Source of the DNA: Marchantia polymorpha subsp. ruderalis
Lineage: Eukaryota; Streptophyta; Marchantiopsida; Marchantiales; Marchantiaceae
Direction: 5' to 3'
NCBI GenBank assembly: GCA_037833965.1
Contig: AP031355.1
Coordinates: 22,283,501 to 22,347,500, forward strand
Length of the DNA: 64,000 bases
Numbering within the stretch: position 1 is the stretch's first letter; each line of letters begins with the position of its first letter. The notes below the pieces were generated by a model. The model was not told the DNA's origin, did not search any database, and was given only the letters and a program-made list of their open reading frames with translations. Both the position numbers and the translations under genes were made by a program. Below are positions 33,126 to 47,059 of the stretch, piece after piece.

Positions 33126-36100
33126 TGTGGTGTCTAGTTTTTTTGTTTTTCTTTAAAAATCAACAAAACCAAAAGATAATTGTGTAGAAAGTAGTTGTAC
33201 GAGTTAGAATGAGTAGCTTATGACGAGTTATGATAGAATTAGTTAGAATTCACCTACGGCCAAAGATCTTCGGATCTTCAGTGCAGCCTTTTCTGGTCAT
33301 TGCAAGAGCTGCGTCTTCGGCGAAGACATAGGATTCAATTTCGAATCGCGCAACGGGCCGGAAGACGTTTGCACGCGTCGGAAATTCTACTGGGCGCGGG
33401 AGGACGCAATGTTAAGGCTTCAAGGGTAAGGGCAGCACGAGGAGTACTCGTGCCGACATTGCGATATCGAGCAAGAACGAGCGAGCGAGAGAAAGAGCAA
33501 AATCGACCAACCTTGCTAGCAGCAAAGAAGCGAATCAAAGTCATGGGGCCAAAGAAGAGTGACAAGGTGCGGAAATTGATTCACATGAAGGTGCCCTACA
33601 AAGAATTGCAACCCTTCAGACGCGAGGTGAGCAAGTTGCGACTTGAATTCCTCTTGTGGGATTGGAATTGCGTCTCGGCGAGTATCTGCAAGGAGATAAT
33701 GGATAAGAACGAGACCGAGGGCGTGGAGTTTCGAGGTAATCCCATGCTGTGGACAATTGAGCATTGGACGAAGGTGATGGGACCGTGCGCAGGTAGCGAC
33801 GGAGACCTTTTGTTTGAGAAGAATAGCGTGCGACTTACGAACATCGAAGAATTTTCTTACAGACCACTCTTCAATTCCGGAAGGCAGGGGACGAACGGGT
33901 GGAAGACAGCGGATTACATAGATCCGAAGAGAAGGGCGATTGCGTTGGGAATTATGCACATCTTGCGACCAGCGCGCACAACGTATGTGACGGCTTGGCA
34001 GGTATGGTTCTTTGAACAAATCTTGAAGGGGCAGGGAGTGCATTGGGCAATGATCTTTCACGATCTTGTCTGGATGAATGCGTCCGACCGGTGGACAGGA
34101 CCATTGGTCAATCATCTCACTCCCTTCCTGGTGATTTTCTACCGAGGCATGGATTTGCTTACGAGAGAGGAGGAGAAGCAATTTCCAAAGGAGCGGGAAA
34201 TTTTGACGGCCGAGTCCAGCGAAGGAACCAAAGATGATACCCGTCGACCCTCCATTCCACCACAGACGACAACCCGAGGACCAGTTCAGGTGGAAGTTGT
34301 GCGGAGACGGGAAAAGCCAAAAAGACGATTGGCGAAGAGAAGAAGAGTAGTGAGTGATGACGAGGGAGATTTGGCACTTGAAGTAAGAAGAACGGAAACG
34401 GAAGTAGAGGTGATCAGGCAGTCGAGAACTCGGGCAAGACCAAAGAAGAGGGTGAATCGGGAGTTAGTGGCAGCAGAAGTGTCGGATAGCAGTGTAAAAA
34501 AGACAGTTGTCCCGATTGTGAGTACACCCGAAGTCGGAGAGGGCGAGTCGACGCAGCCTGGGGTGATGGAAGTACCTTTGGGGATGTTAATCAAAGTTCC
34601 AGCGGATGCACCAGCAGAACCTTTGAAGGAGGGAATGAAGATAGTCAGTCCGACTTCTCTGTCTTCAGAGCGAACACGATCTGTGGGGAGTGAAGAAACA
34701 CCACACCCGAAGATAAGCGAGGAATTCGTAAAGGAGTTAACATTAAGCGACAAAGTACTGGAGCAGTTTGTTGCACAGGTTGGAGTGATGGTGGTAGATG
34801 CCCCAGACAGTGCATTGCCGTCATCTCTTGCGGAAGAGGTGAGACATGAAGAAGAGACGAAGACTTCGGAGGAGGAACCGAAGGAGTTAGTTGTATCCTT
34901 CCCTGACTTCTTGCATGATAGTGTGGTTCCGTTACTCAAGTATTTGGACGGGAAGAGAGAGAAGTATGCCGTGTCCAAGGAGGTAGGATTTTATGTAGAG
35001 ATGGTGAGAAATAGAACGCAGCTCAAGAGAGCACTAGAAGTAAAGAGGGAGTGGGATTCCGCGACTGAATTGGCACGGGAGCGAGCGGCAAACTTGGCAA
35101 CCGAGTGCGCGGCAGTGAAGGTGACATTGCAGGAGCGATAAGCTCAGCTTTGGGAGAAGGAAATTGTGTGCAAAGTATTGCAATTGAATCTGGAGAAGGA
35201 ATCCGGACGATGTGCAGAGTTGAAGGAGACCTGTGGTGAACTTCGCAAGTCTAACGAGAATGGGCACAAGATGACAATGGATTTGCTCACGAGCTTGGAG
35301 AAATCCAGAGAAGCATATGAGGAGGCAGTCAAGCGATCGGAGCGGCTGATCACCACTGCGGAGAAGCAAGAGAAACATATTGAGGAACTTGCTACATTGG
35401 AGGCCCGAAGAGCCGAAGAAGTTCGCATCGCTGAAGAACTTCGGGGCAAAATCGAAGAGTCAAAGACGGCGGAGGAAGATCTTCGTAGCAAGATTTCAGA
35501 GATTGAGGGTAAGTGCGAGGCGGAATTCCGACATGCGGAGGAGCTATCAGCAAGTATGACGGAGTGCGTCGGGAAGCATGAGGAGGAATTAGCGAATTGG
35601 GCCAAGAAATTGGCAGATTGTGAATCGGCCAGATCTTCGGAGGTCAAATGTAAATTGAAGGTTGAATCGGAATGTCAACGGTTGCGGCAGCAGTTAGGCA
35701 AGGCGGACATGAGATCGCAGGAGTCGCAGAGGAGAATGGAAAAGGTAGAGAAGACCTACCGTCAGCTACGGGACGAGACAACTGACGAGTTGAAGTTGCG
35801 TTTAGAGAAGTGTCTGAACGGGTTCGCGATGTGGGGATTGCAAACGGTGAAATGGCTGAAGTTAGATTCGATCGAGCTGCGGTTAATGAGCGCCAAGACC
35901 AGCGGATCCGCAAGACACCAACAGATTGTAGAGTTAGTTAACACATCTTAAAAAGAATTGAATGAGGCGCGCCAGAATGTAGAAGTAAAGATTGTAAACG
36001 TGTTGCGTAGGCTAGGAGTAGATGTTAGTTCAGAGGACACCGTAACCGTTACATCAGACGACATAGCCCCTGAGACCGATTCACCTCAGGCGGTTGATAT

Positions 36101-36643
36101 CCCAGAGTTGTCATTGTGAATAAAGAGGCCAAAGGCTCTTTCCTTAGGGGGGCTTTTCTGTTAATTGGCTTGTCTTGACTATAAACCTGTATCCGCTGTG
36201 TCTGTGTGCTGGTGTGTGATCCAGACATTGAGCACGGTGCGCTCCTGTTTGTCGAAGTTACCGCATCAAGAGTTGTGTGTATTCGGCTTGAATGTTCTGA
36301 GTAGTCGAGGCTCCTTCGGACTTAAGCAAGTTCAAGTCTGAGTATTTGGGTCAGTGTGTCGGGATGTATGCGATGCTGGGAAGTTTTCCCCAAAAAATAT
36401 AAGTGTGAGGTCACAAGCGATTCCTAGAGGTGTTGATTGGAAAAGTTTCAGGTTGTGGTTGTGGTTACGCACTACTCTGCGGGTCTTCGGCTCTAGCTGG
36501 ATAGTGTCTTCTGGAAGTGGCATTGGCCTGAGAAGTTAAACTCTTTAATAGAATGATATTCTGTGACTTTTGTGGTTGTTTCTGTCCTCGAGGAATCCGA
36601 TCTGTACCATTATGCTCCATTTTGGTATTTGTCCGTCATTACA
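33126..36643 (+). mobile_element. 3.5-kb inner element of unknown class
   Basis: Inserted into repeat X at CAAATGG. If the duplication is AATGG (5 bp), the element begins TGTGG and ends TTACA, the TG/CA pattern of LTR elements, yet I see no direct terminal repeats and no terminal inverted repeats. GC content is well above that of the host repeat, suggesting a later arrival. It carries one long coding region (33,300-36,119) but no polymerase, transposase or integrase, so it would need functions from another element. Confidence 0.6.
33300..36119 (+). pseudogene. Long charged coiled-coil protein with two in-frame stops
   Basis: A single reading frame of about 940 codons is interrupted only by TAA at 35,139-35,141 and TAA at 35,949-35,951; the real start may be the ATG at 33,543 (MGPKKSDKVRKL). 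After the start comes a conserved-looking globular part (FLLWDWNCVSASICKEIMDK, FRGNPMLWTIEHWTKVMG, then TYVTAWQVWFFEQILKGQ). Next is a basic, disordered linker (KPKRRLAKRRRVV), and from about 34,900 a long heptad-rich coiled coil of Glu, Lys, Arg and Leu. The end is acidic (SPQAVDIPELSL). Function unknown. It resembles, from memory only, abundant hypothetical proteins of liverworts; a Gag-like structural role is possible. Both stops could have arisen from CAA by C to T change. Confidence 0.6.
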
Positions 36644-37249
36644 AATGGCATGTAATCACATCAATCTAGGAATTAAAAAAAAAATTAGAAGATTTAGGTG
36701 AATCAATGGCATATTGCAACATATTGAAAGTTAGTCAAACCTATCATAGTTTATTCTTCCAAAAGTAAATCCATAAATATCATTTGTTGCTATGGTATTT
36801 CTCAAGTAGTTTCAGTTAGAGAAATAGAATAATTTTTAAGGAAGTTTTGAGAGTTCATCGTGTGAGGAATTATTTCATCAATATAAGTTTGAGTTTCACT
36901 ATACTTTTGAGTATAAGTGAAAGTGATGAGTGGAAAGTTTGTGTGAGAAAATGTTTGGAACACGTGCACATTGAAGAATTATTATCTTCTAAAATCATGA
37001 TAAACTACCAAAAAGTCATATAAGATAAACGTGAATGAGAAATAGCCCAGATGTCTCAATGTTCATTAGGTAAATCCATCATATTATAAATTCACTAGAA
37101 GTGAATTGGATGATGGGTAGTATAGCTTATCTTTGTGTATGTGTTTGAAAAAACTATATAAAGAATAGTATAATCATTTCATGTATCTCTCATCTTAAGA
37201 GTTGTGTTTCATGTTCGAGTGAACTATTCTCTTGTTCTCTAGTGTTAAA

Positions 37250-37891
37250 CTTGAAGATATCATTATTGACGGCAAATTTTGATGGTGCGGGCTTCATTGC
37301 TATTAGGGAGTATGACAGTAACAAGCAATGCAAACATTGGCATCGTAGGAAATTTTTCAAAAAATTCAACAATTCAAACAAAAAATCATATCATATTGCC
37401 TTGCTAAAAGTATTATAATCCTTTTTCTTCATAAATACAAATGACATTGTGAAAAACGGAGGATCTATGCTCCAATTAATGATCAATACTTCATACAAAA
37501 ACTTTTCCAAGTTGATGTTGGGCATGTTTTTTAATTTTTTATTTATCTATTTTGAAATTTGTTACAATAAATAATAATCATAATCATTTAACTTATTTGT
37601 ATTGGAATGTGTCATACATTTTTTATAAAAACTTAATGAAAACATACTATAAGTTAGTCTAGATCTTCAAGAATTTTTTGTTACTATATGTAAATGACAT
37701 CATGTCATGAGTAAGACTAAATATGTAAGAAGTACAACTTGCTTCTAAGTCAATCGATCTTTGGTTGTACCAATCACAAGTCAAAACTATCAAAAATTAA
37801 TACCTATTTATAGATTAACATTATTATATATCAAAATTTGATAAAATAAAATAATGTCCATTCATAAAATCTAAAATAACTTCAATTAATC

Positions 37892-37926
<35 letters not shown>

Positions 37927-40900
37927 TGAACACAATCATTGCTAAAAATATTATGGTTACGTTTTTTATACAAATATTATTAAAACTAGAAATTTTACAA
38001 CAATATATAACATATGTTGAAATTAACATTTTCAACATTGAAAGTTCGACTTTTTTGTAACCTAAAAAGCTCAACTTGATACTTAGATAAAATAAAAGAC
38101 AAAATTTTGCATTCAAGTAAGAAAAAAATAAAATCTGGAATAATTTTTTATAATTTTTGTTAATAAAATGATTCAATTTTTAAAAAATTTCCAAACAAAT
38201 ATTTTTAATATCAATATGTAATTCAAATGTAGGATTTTATTGAGAAGCTCAATGATATATTGTTGAAACACGTCATATTATGTTGAGCCAATCAGATTTA
38301 TCATAAAACTTTTGAAGAAATTTTGTAGACACTACAGTTTATCTGATAATACTTTGTATACTTTATGCAATTTACTACATAATATTGCTTGAAATGAGAT
38401 AAAAATGACTAGAAAATTACAATCATTGGTTAATTTTAGGTTGTAATCTCATATAAAAAAAATAAAATTCTAAACTAGTAATTATTTCAAAAAATGTGTT
38501 CATTTTTTACATCAAATTGATGTGAAGGATTACATCTTTTGGGACACGATCACTTGAATATCAAATTGTTGATTCTTAAAAATCTACACTCGTTGAATGT
38601 CAAATTATTTGACTTGTTGATGATAATAATATAACTTTGATTTTAGAAGAAAGTGAACTATTTCTACATGATGAGTCTCAAACCTTATTTGATAGATTTG
38701 AATAAAATGCAACAATGCAAGAAAAGATGAAATCATTTGGTTGGAAGTTAGTGAAACTTTCAAAATACTTATAAATAATAAAAAAAATTCGACTTATAAA
38801 CTATAAAATAATTTTAATGATGAAATTCAAAAAAATGAATAAGTCTAGGTTGATTACCAAGTTATTCACATAGAAAACACGAGTGAAATATAATGGACTT
38901 TATTTTTTAATTTTCAGCTATGTTGTCATTTGCTTGATGTATTTACTTTTGATTTTGTATAATCTTATTTTAAATGAAATAAATAGAACTTATGCTTGAT
39001 TTTATGATAATCTATATTTAACCCCATGGTTTGTGCTTTACTAAGAAGATTTTTTAGTACACTATCACACGTGTGAGCTTTCTAGCAGTGGTGAACCATG
39101 TTACATCTTAGTGTGGATTTTAGCCGTGGATTTTAGCCGTGGACGTAGTCCTCTATGATGAACCACGTTACATCCTCGTGTGGATTCCTAATCGTGTGGC
39201 TTCGTTTACTTTCATTCATTTATGTGTTTTGCTATTTACGAATTATGAGTTATAACCCTCACAAGTTTATGAACTTTGTAAAAAACCTAAAAGAACTTAT
39301 TTGCAGGTTGTTAAAATCATCGTATGTCTTAGAGCAAACCACTAGACAATGGAACCAATAATTTGATGATTTCAGGACATTACAAGACTTTTAACGTATT
39401 ATATTTAACCTTGTGTATATAAAAATAAAAAGTTCAAGTTTTTTTATCATTATTTATGACATGTTTATTGTAGCTAGAAACAAAATTTTTCTTTCTAGCT
39501 ACAATAAAAGTAAATCTAGATTATATATATATATATATTAACTTGTTATTTTTAATAAGACATTGATAAGATGAAACATAGGATAATTTTAATTTTGCTA
39601 GGTTCTATATCAAAATAAGTTTTTAGAGTCGTTTGTAACATTTTGCATATGAAAACAATTAGAGTAGACTAACAATAATAAATTCTTTATACATGATTGC
39701 GTCTATCATGTTTAAATTACGTCTTTATAATTAAGTTACATACAGAAAATTTAATCTTTTTGAGATCTTTATGCAAATTAATTATACAGATTATGCAAGA
39801 TCAACATATGAATTGATGGAATGATGATTAGAAAGAACTCAAATTTGATTAACTTTGACTAGTTTAATAATAGTTGATTTCCTTGTTGATCTCCCATTAT
39901 ATGATAGAGTTAATCATAGCTTCTAGTGTTTCAATTGAAAATTCTAGCTTCTCGGTGTTGTGATCGATGTAGATATAGGCGATCACCCACTTTTTCGTTC
40001 TGTCATTTGTATATTATTTGTTTGCTTAATATCAATATCTATTTTAATTAAAGATTTACAGTAACACAAGATTGCTTCACCAAAAATCTGATTGTGTCAC
40101 AAAGAGATATCTCCAGCTTTTCCAAAATTTGCAGGTTAATTGAATTGATTTAACAAAAACTTGATGTACACAAAAACTCTTCTATTAAACACATTTTCAC
40201 TTATATGTGAGGAGTACATACATTATGTGTACTACTCACATCCGGTATAATACAACATTCAAGATTTGCTATGAAAGTAATGTAATTGCATTGATACTAC
40301 TTTTTTGATAGTTGTGCTCTAATATCAACTTCAGATTCTTGAGTATCCATTGCAAACATCCACCATACAAACAAGAATCACACAACCAGCAAAAAAGTCA
40401 TGTGGTTCACCTTCTTAAACTACATGAATTAAAACAAAACATTCATATGTTCAAAAAATATCTTTTGTTGTTGAAATTTTCAATCAATTATCCTATATAA
40501 TGACAAACTAATTTGACTAACTAACAATGTTTAAACAAGACAGAGTTGAGCAACATCTAACTTAATTCGCAATAAACTTTCAAATATATATCAGGAATTT
40601 TTTTAATCAATCGTCTATTCTATGTTTTTATTATAATTTGCATTGTAGATTTATTGTTAAAGAGTTTGGAAATACAAACCATGTATAATTGATATTTTAA
40701 TAGTTCATAATTTTATATGTTTAAGTTATATATCTTGATTATTCCAATGTTCAATTCGATTTTTATCATCTTAGAATATAATTAAATAATATTTTGAAAA
40801 TGATTGAAAAATAAGAATTTATTTTTCAAGTAAATCTATATTTTGTATTAATTTTTAAAATTATTTAAAAAAATATTCAATTTCTATTCAAATTTCATCT

Positions 40901-42400
40901 TTATTAATTAATTTATGTTATTATTAAATTTTAGAAAAATTCATAATTAAAATATCAATAAAAATCACGTTTTTATTTATATTTTTTAGTTTTTGTAAGT
41001 TGGAAAAAAACTTGATGTAACTTAAAAACTTGTTTCACATAAAAATAATAATTTTGAAGAAAATTATTTTTAGGTATTATAATCAAGATTATCAATTTTG
41101 ATTATAATAGATAAAGATTCTTTTAAGTTTATGACGAAATATTCATAATTATATTCTTATTGCAATTGTATTATTCATGAACTACCTTGATGAAGATTAA
41201 AAAATTTGGAAGATTTATTTTCGCATCAAAATTATTCAATCTTAAAAAAATGTTTGTTTTCTACATTTTCATCATGATGAATATCTTCACATTAATATTT
41301 TTACATATTGATAATAAAATAATAAATTATTCTTATCTTGTTCATAAGTTTTAGTTTACTGAAATGAAACTTATGCTTCATTGTCATCACCATCTATAAT
41401 CACTCTACAAATTTTGTCATGCCCAACCAAATACCTTTGTATAAATTTTGAATATATCCGAACTATATATTTTAAGTACATTTTTTTTAATATTTTATTT
41501 CAATATTACCATATTATTATTTTAATTTGAACTATATTCGACAGATTTATGTAATCATTTGAGAAAATTATTCGAAGTTATGTTCATTGGACAAAGAAAT
41601 CCTAAACACAAGTTAAAAAAAAAGTTCACAATATTTGCACAAAGTCATCAGCAGTCAATATCTAGTGAAAAAATTAAGATTTTTATGTACTTTGTTTAAC
41701 ATAATAGCAAGAGAAGAGCTAGATTCAATGAACAGACTTGATATATGATCAGTATTGCAAAACTATATATGAAATATAATAATTAAGAATAAACTTAATG
41801 GTTATACATCATGGTGGAATTCTATTCATATAATCGACACGAAAAAACTTCATGATACATTACTCATCACTGATTGAGAATGGACAATCCATAGTGTTTA
41901 TATTTGATTGATCGACCACATCAAGTGAGTGCTTGACACAAAGTCTTATAGAAATATTTGCATGTGTTCAATAATTAGCTATTATATTGTCGAATGACCG
42001 CAATTGTGTGTCTTCAGTTAGTGTACAATTTGAGAAGATCTCGTTCGAGAAATAATAAATCTAAAAGTTAAGTTTATATTCAAATGTTCAAGTAAGCCAT
42101 GGATGGATGGATGGATGTTCTTATCTTTAACATGTCATATTTCAGTCAAAATTTCTTCAAGAGTAAGAAAATGTAAATTGTTTTTGTAAGATAAGGGACT
42201 TTCATATCATTTCTTATTTCACAAGTGCGAAGTTGACTGTGATAGACTCTTCACTGATTTTGGATGAAGTTAGTTTCTAGTTTTAGAGGAATAGTATGTG
42301 ACTTTCAACACATCTACCGTAAGACTGTTAAATGTTAAAGAAAAAAATAGGTACGCAAGAATTGAAAATAAAATATTACACACAATGTCTGCTATCAACA
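37250..42400. other. AT-rich desert
   Basis: Roughly 70-75% A+T, with only chance-size open frames. It holds an AT microsatellite at about 37,896-37,922, a probable copia LTR remnant near 39.1 kb, and otherwise degraded sequence that I cannot assign. Long T and A runs and stop-dense frames fit heavily deaminated transposon DNA. Confidence 0.6.
39060..39260 (+). repeat. Probable remnant of a Ty1/copia LTR
   Basis: GTGGACGTAGTCCTCTATGA followed by GAACCACGTTACATCCTCGTG resembles the conserved 3' section of many plant copia LTRs (GTGGACGTAGG...CCGAACCACGT). A partial copy of the same motif occurs just before it (GTGAACCATGTTACATCTTAGTG). No coding remains nearby. Confidence 0.4.
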
Positions 42401-43140
42401 GAAAAAACATTCATATCAACTACACTGTGGGCAATACTTCAAAGGGTTGTGTAAATATTACCTATAAGTTATAGGTGATATCAACAGCTATATGCCTTAT
42501 AGGCCATATCGGAATAAGTGCAATTTCATTCACTCCGATTATCCGTTCCTTGTATTATCCATTCCTTGTATTGTAGGATAGATTAACGAAGCATCATGGA
42601 TGGCTTTTGAAATAATACTGGCTGTTGAACTTAAGAAGTGAGTCTGATCTACTCCTCTTCGAATACACATACCGTGAATTCACACGATTACTCATATTGG
42701 TTTCGAATCACACAGTAAAAAAGACAGATGACCCCGCACAAATGTTATTCTTTGATCAAACAGAGAAAAAAATTATCATAGCAATCTTTTCTCGAAGCCA
42801 CAACTTCAAGTTCATCCCCCATGCAAGATCTGAGCTCTACATACAATTTCCAATGTACAAACAGCAAGTCAACTATGTCATGATTTCAAAGACTGGCTGA
42901 TGACGTATCCGATGACAACATAGACTTATAACAGTATGGCTCGGCAATCATACCCATCGGTACATCTGTTTTAAGTACAAAGTAATAAAATCTTGAAAAA
43001 ATGTGGCTCGTTTGCTTCAGTCCAAACTGAAGCAACTGACACGGCATTTTGTTTTCAACCAGATTCTATTTCAGCCAGTCACTCATTGGTAGATTTCCTT
43101 CAAGTAATGCAATCCATGCAGTAACGAGATACAAAACAGA

Positions 43141-43690
43141 GTTGGTGGAAGACGACACATATACGCTACGAAGTCAGCTCCACAACATACTGCCATCTCT
43201 CATCAGCTGACGGCAGAAGCTTGCTTGGCTTACGTCCAATTGACATGGGCCTCTCTGATATGAAATCTTGTCGGGACTCGGCTTTTCAGCGGATTTCTGA
43301 TGTCGATGGTATGCACAGAAACGCTTTACTGCTGTCGCACGTTCTACCGTGCCCATGGAAGTCTACAACAAATATCTGCACCGTCCTGACTTAAACAGAG
43401 CTTCAATGGTGGAGTGCACAGAAGCCATGTGCCTGTCACGCTTGGAACATACGTTCGACCAGTTGAGAACACCATTGACTGTATCTTCAACGTCGTGAGC
43501 TTCAGGGATATTGGGGATTACAGTGGTCCAGGCGCGAAGAAAATGCCTGTTATATCGAGACTAGATGCTCAGCCTTGGTTTTCTCCAGCTTCCTGCAGGT
43601 GATTGCCCGTCAAACTTCAAGCTAATCCCTCCCTTCGATTCCAAGCATCCGTAAGCAGTTGAAGTGAGTCTCAATATGGTTGCATTTTGA
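43141..43690 (+). repeat. Duplicated segment, copy 1
   Basis: Aligns over about 550 bp with 53,298-53,850: GGAAGACGACACAT, CTCATCAGCTGACGGC, CGCACGTTCTACCGTGCCC, GAAGCCATGTGCCTGTCACGCTT and CCAAGCATCCG each have a close counterpart there, in the same order. Identity is patchy, and no frame is conserved across both copies, so this looks like a decayed gene fragment or untranslated sequence that was duplicated with the neighbourhood of the protease genes. Confidence 0.6.
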
Positions 43691-44699
43691 CCCTTCTATT
43701 CTTGTCTTCTGAAAGTCCTTCCCTTATTATTATAATCAAGAGTTTCTACTCTCTGATTGCAAACTCCTGTCTACAGCGTGAATGAAAGAGAGTATGGCGT
43801 CCGTACGTATACATAATTGTTACTTTTTGGGAGGGAGTTGTACTTTCCGAGGAAGGATGTGTTGTACAACTGTTTGTGCTCAGCTAGTTTTTCTTGTCGC
43901 TGGTTTGTAAGAAATCAATACTTCCGGATTTTTTCCTCTAAAAGCCCATCGAACAGGGAGACATCGTCGCCATAATTTTTCTTCAGTCAGTTCGCGAATT
44001 GTGCGAAGCTTTTACGAAAAAAGCGTTTTTGTGGAGTTTCAGTTATGGACCAATCGCTGGATGGGCTATAAGGTGATGGGAACCTGGGACTCATCAGCTA
44101 TATTCCGACGTCAAAATCTCTTCGGGTTGTTTTAGCTATATATTTGGAGGAGTTGTTTCTCGGTAGCAAGACTCTCCACTTCCCTACAGCAGAGGTCGAT
44201 GACCAATATAGCGTCTAATGTGGGAGTAGATATATGATGGAGTGGCCAGTGTCAATAGCTTCACTTCCCCTCACGAGTCTGCATAAACCTGTGTGTTAAA
44301 AATCTTTAAAATGCAAGCAGTAAAGACTCATAGAGTAATCAATAGGACCTCTTAGGAGTGTGGTAAGGAGGAAGGCTATCACATCAACATTTGTCATGCC
44401 AAAGATCGCACATAGTACAGAGATTATTTCGTTTATCGTTCAAGGTATACTGACTGGGTAGTGAGATTGGTTCGTAACCTGGTGGGTTCTGTTTTGGGGC
44501 TCTTAAAGACAATTCTCATCCGCACATACAATTTCTATGTTCCCAAGGCACACATCATTTAAGCTTGGAACTTGAGGAGTTCCTAGAAGACATTCAAGTT
44601 AGGAAGGGAGATAAGACATAAGATCTTGGTTCCTTTAACGTGATTGCAATGGTGTATAATCTTCATTGACGCCTTGGAGTATAATAAGGCTGCAAAGAT

Positions 44700-47000
44700 T
44701 ACTATTTCATATTTTTCATTTTTCATGGTTTACTTTTATTACTCTTTATTGAGTGATTTGGCCGCGCCATATAAAATGAGGAATGTGATGGAGTAAAATA
44801 TCTCAAAACAAGTTTTGGTAATCTAATATTTTTAATAATATTTTTTTCTTTCTTATTGATTTTAAAAAAACTTTGATATACGACATATTATTTTTAAGTT
44901 ATTTTTGAATATGCAATGCACTAACAAGAGTAAAAGTTTATTCATCAAAACATAAAAGCTGTTCGACTTTTGAGTTGAATAATTAGTCTTAGAAATTGAT
45001 TTTTCAAATGCCTTTTGTAAAAAAAATAATTCAATATGGATTCAATATATAATGTACAAGAAGATGTGAGAACATTGAAAAACACAGATATTAGAATCAT
45101 AGCATGTAATTGATATGAAATTTAAAGCAAAGATATTTTTAAAAAAAATTTAGTTACAACTCATTTACATTTCACAAAACGTAAGTTATTCTTGCGTGTT
45201 GTTGATCTGAATACATATTTTTTTAATTAAATTATCTATGTTTGCCATCAGGTAAAAATAGGAATCAAGGACATGAATTTTCAAGAAATATTTATTTCCA
45301 TGTTTTTTTTCATGTTAAACAAATATCGATCTCACATATTCTTCATGACCTAGATTCTGTTCTGTCTACATATTGTTATGTTAGACTAGACTGTTCTGTC
45401 TATCAGATTGTTATGTTAAACATGTCAATTAATGTTGGTAGGTTTTTTTTAGAAAATATTGCAGTAAATGCATAAGAATAAGTCTTGATGATAGATACAT
45501 GAATCTTATTATGTAGCATCAATATTTTTCATTATATTCTTCTTAAAAAATAAAAAATATTGGGAAAAAAAACTATTTCAGTTTGAGAATGTGACAAAAA
45601 TTGAGCTTGAAGACATTCACTAACATGTGTTTGTATTCATTTTCTGAAACTATAAATAAATTTATTAAAATCATAATCGTTTGAGTGTTGAATTTAATGG
45701 TTTGTTTTAGAAATTACATTTACTAAATATGCAAAGTATGGAATTATATTTTTATATTACAAAAAACATTAATGTTAGTAAATATTTCTCAAATTACACC
45801 ATTCTCAATTGAAAATTAGTTTTGAGTAGATTATAATTTCAAAACATGTCATGGAATACTTAGTTTGAATTTAAATGTGAACCTTTATATTTTTTGATTG
45901 ACTTTAAGATTTTAACTGAGGTAGTTCTATCAAGAATTTATAATCTAGGCTAAATTTTTTTTCATACATGATTGAATACAGAATTAGAAAAAAATATAAG
46001 CTTTGAATTAAATTTCACGATAGGATTAAATATCATAATGTATAAAAACTTAAAAACGAATATTCATTCAAGATAATAAGTTTAGATTGAGATTTTCTCA
46101 TGTTTTAAATCTAAAATTGAAATCATACTGATTATAGGATTCTGTATATATGAATTCATATTTTTACTGATATATTGAAGCAAAAAACATATTCTAACAA
46201 CTTCATTGAGTATTTTAATCATTTTTATCATTGATGTTGCTCTTATTATTTATTATGCAGGCTTTAGTTTTCAATATTTTTCCAATATAATAATTTGAAG
46301 AATTCATCAATAAAAAGTTTGAATGGTTCTGAATCTTCAAAAAAATGTAATTAAAAAATATGTCAGATAGTTCAAACTGATCTCAAATTAATATTTGCAT
46401 CCCATAAAATATATTTTGAATTTATTAACTCATGCATTATTGTTATATGCAGATTTGTAATTATTATATTAGATTTTTTTAATTTTGTAACTTTGATTGA
46501 TTCATTGAATTTCAAAGTATTAATATTATATTTTTAACCTTATATAAAATCCGTGGAACTTTTTTGGGTGTTATTTTTTTGAATCTGTTTTTATGGCCAT
46601 TTACATTATCAACATGCATCATTTTTTAGAAAAAGTAAGAAATAATACGAGTATTTAAAAAAGTTAATATATCTTCTTATTCACGTCACAATCAACAATA
46701 TTTTTACTAATAAAATTTGGTCATTAGTGAACTTCGTGTTTATGTTTTCTGTTTTAAGTTCCACTTCTTTTGACAAGGATTAGTTTAAAATCTCCACAGT
46801 GAAATTTCTTGTGTTTCTCCATGATAAGTTCATTGTGTCAAAGATTTCAAGTAAATGAACTTCAAATGAATTTCATTTCAGCAAAAGGTATTCTATGCAA
46901 CTTCTTTTTACGCAGTTTGATCAAAAATAGAAATTTGCCTTCAGCTTTCATATCTGAACAGATGTTTGATCAAATTGCCACTTGCAAAGTGGAAGTTTCA
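44700..47000. other. AT-rich desert
   Basis: Very AT-rich, stop codons in all frames, nothing recognised. Confidence 0.6.
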
Positions 47001-47059
47001 ATATGTAAAAAGTTGTCTTGTCTCTTGCTAGTATATTACTCTTTTGAGCTATCAAGAAT

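Larger units (their letters stand above)
32841..37058 (+). mobile_element. Solo-LTR-like repeat (family X), copy 2, itself interrupted
   Basis: Left part 32,841-33,125 and right part 36,644-37,058 align in order with the minus strand of 18,657-19,458. Shared landmarks are CAAGGAGTT(A/G)ATCATGGTTA, GTCTATACTTGG, ATTTGAGTGAGCA on the left, and CAAATGGCATGT, CAATCTAGG, ATCATGAT(G/A)A(G/A)CTACC on the right. Strong transition decay. It interrupts the LTR of the decayed chromovirus. Confidence 0.7.
32693..37249 (+). repeat. 3' LTR of the decayed chromovirus, split by later insertions
   Basis: The first half (32,693-32,840) begins TGTAATCATTTTTGATTAGTT and includes GCGTCACGTCA, matching the start and middle of the intact LTR. 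The second half (about 37,059-37,249) holds the equivalents of the CATCCATCCACTAGGAGTGG segment, the TATATAA box and the ATCTCTCATCTT...GTGAACT end. Everything between belongs to inserted repeats. Confidence 0.75.

Noticed and set aside
34286-34978. 230-codon minus-strand ORF rich in Ser and Thr
   Set aside because: Antisense of the coiled-coil reading frame; Glu/Lys-rich coding gives Ser/Phe/Leu-rich antisense by chance.
37896-37922. Long AT repeats here and near 62,082-62,110 as possible signals
   Set aside because: Ordinary dinucleotide microsatellites in AT-rich DNA with no adjacent structure.
42625-42900. 91-codon plus-strand ORF
   Set aside because: No ATG at a sensible place, no splice sites matching, and no family resemblance; kept out as chance.
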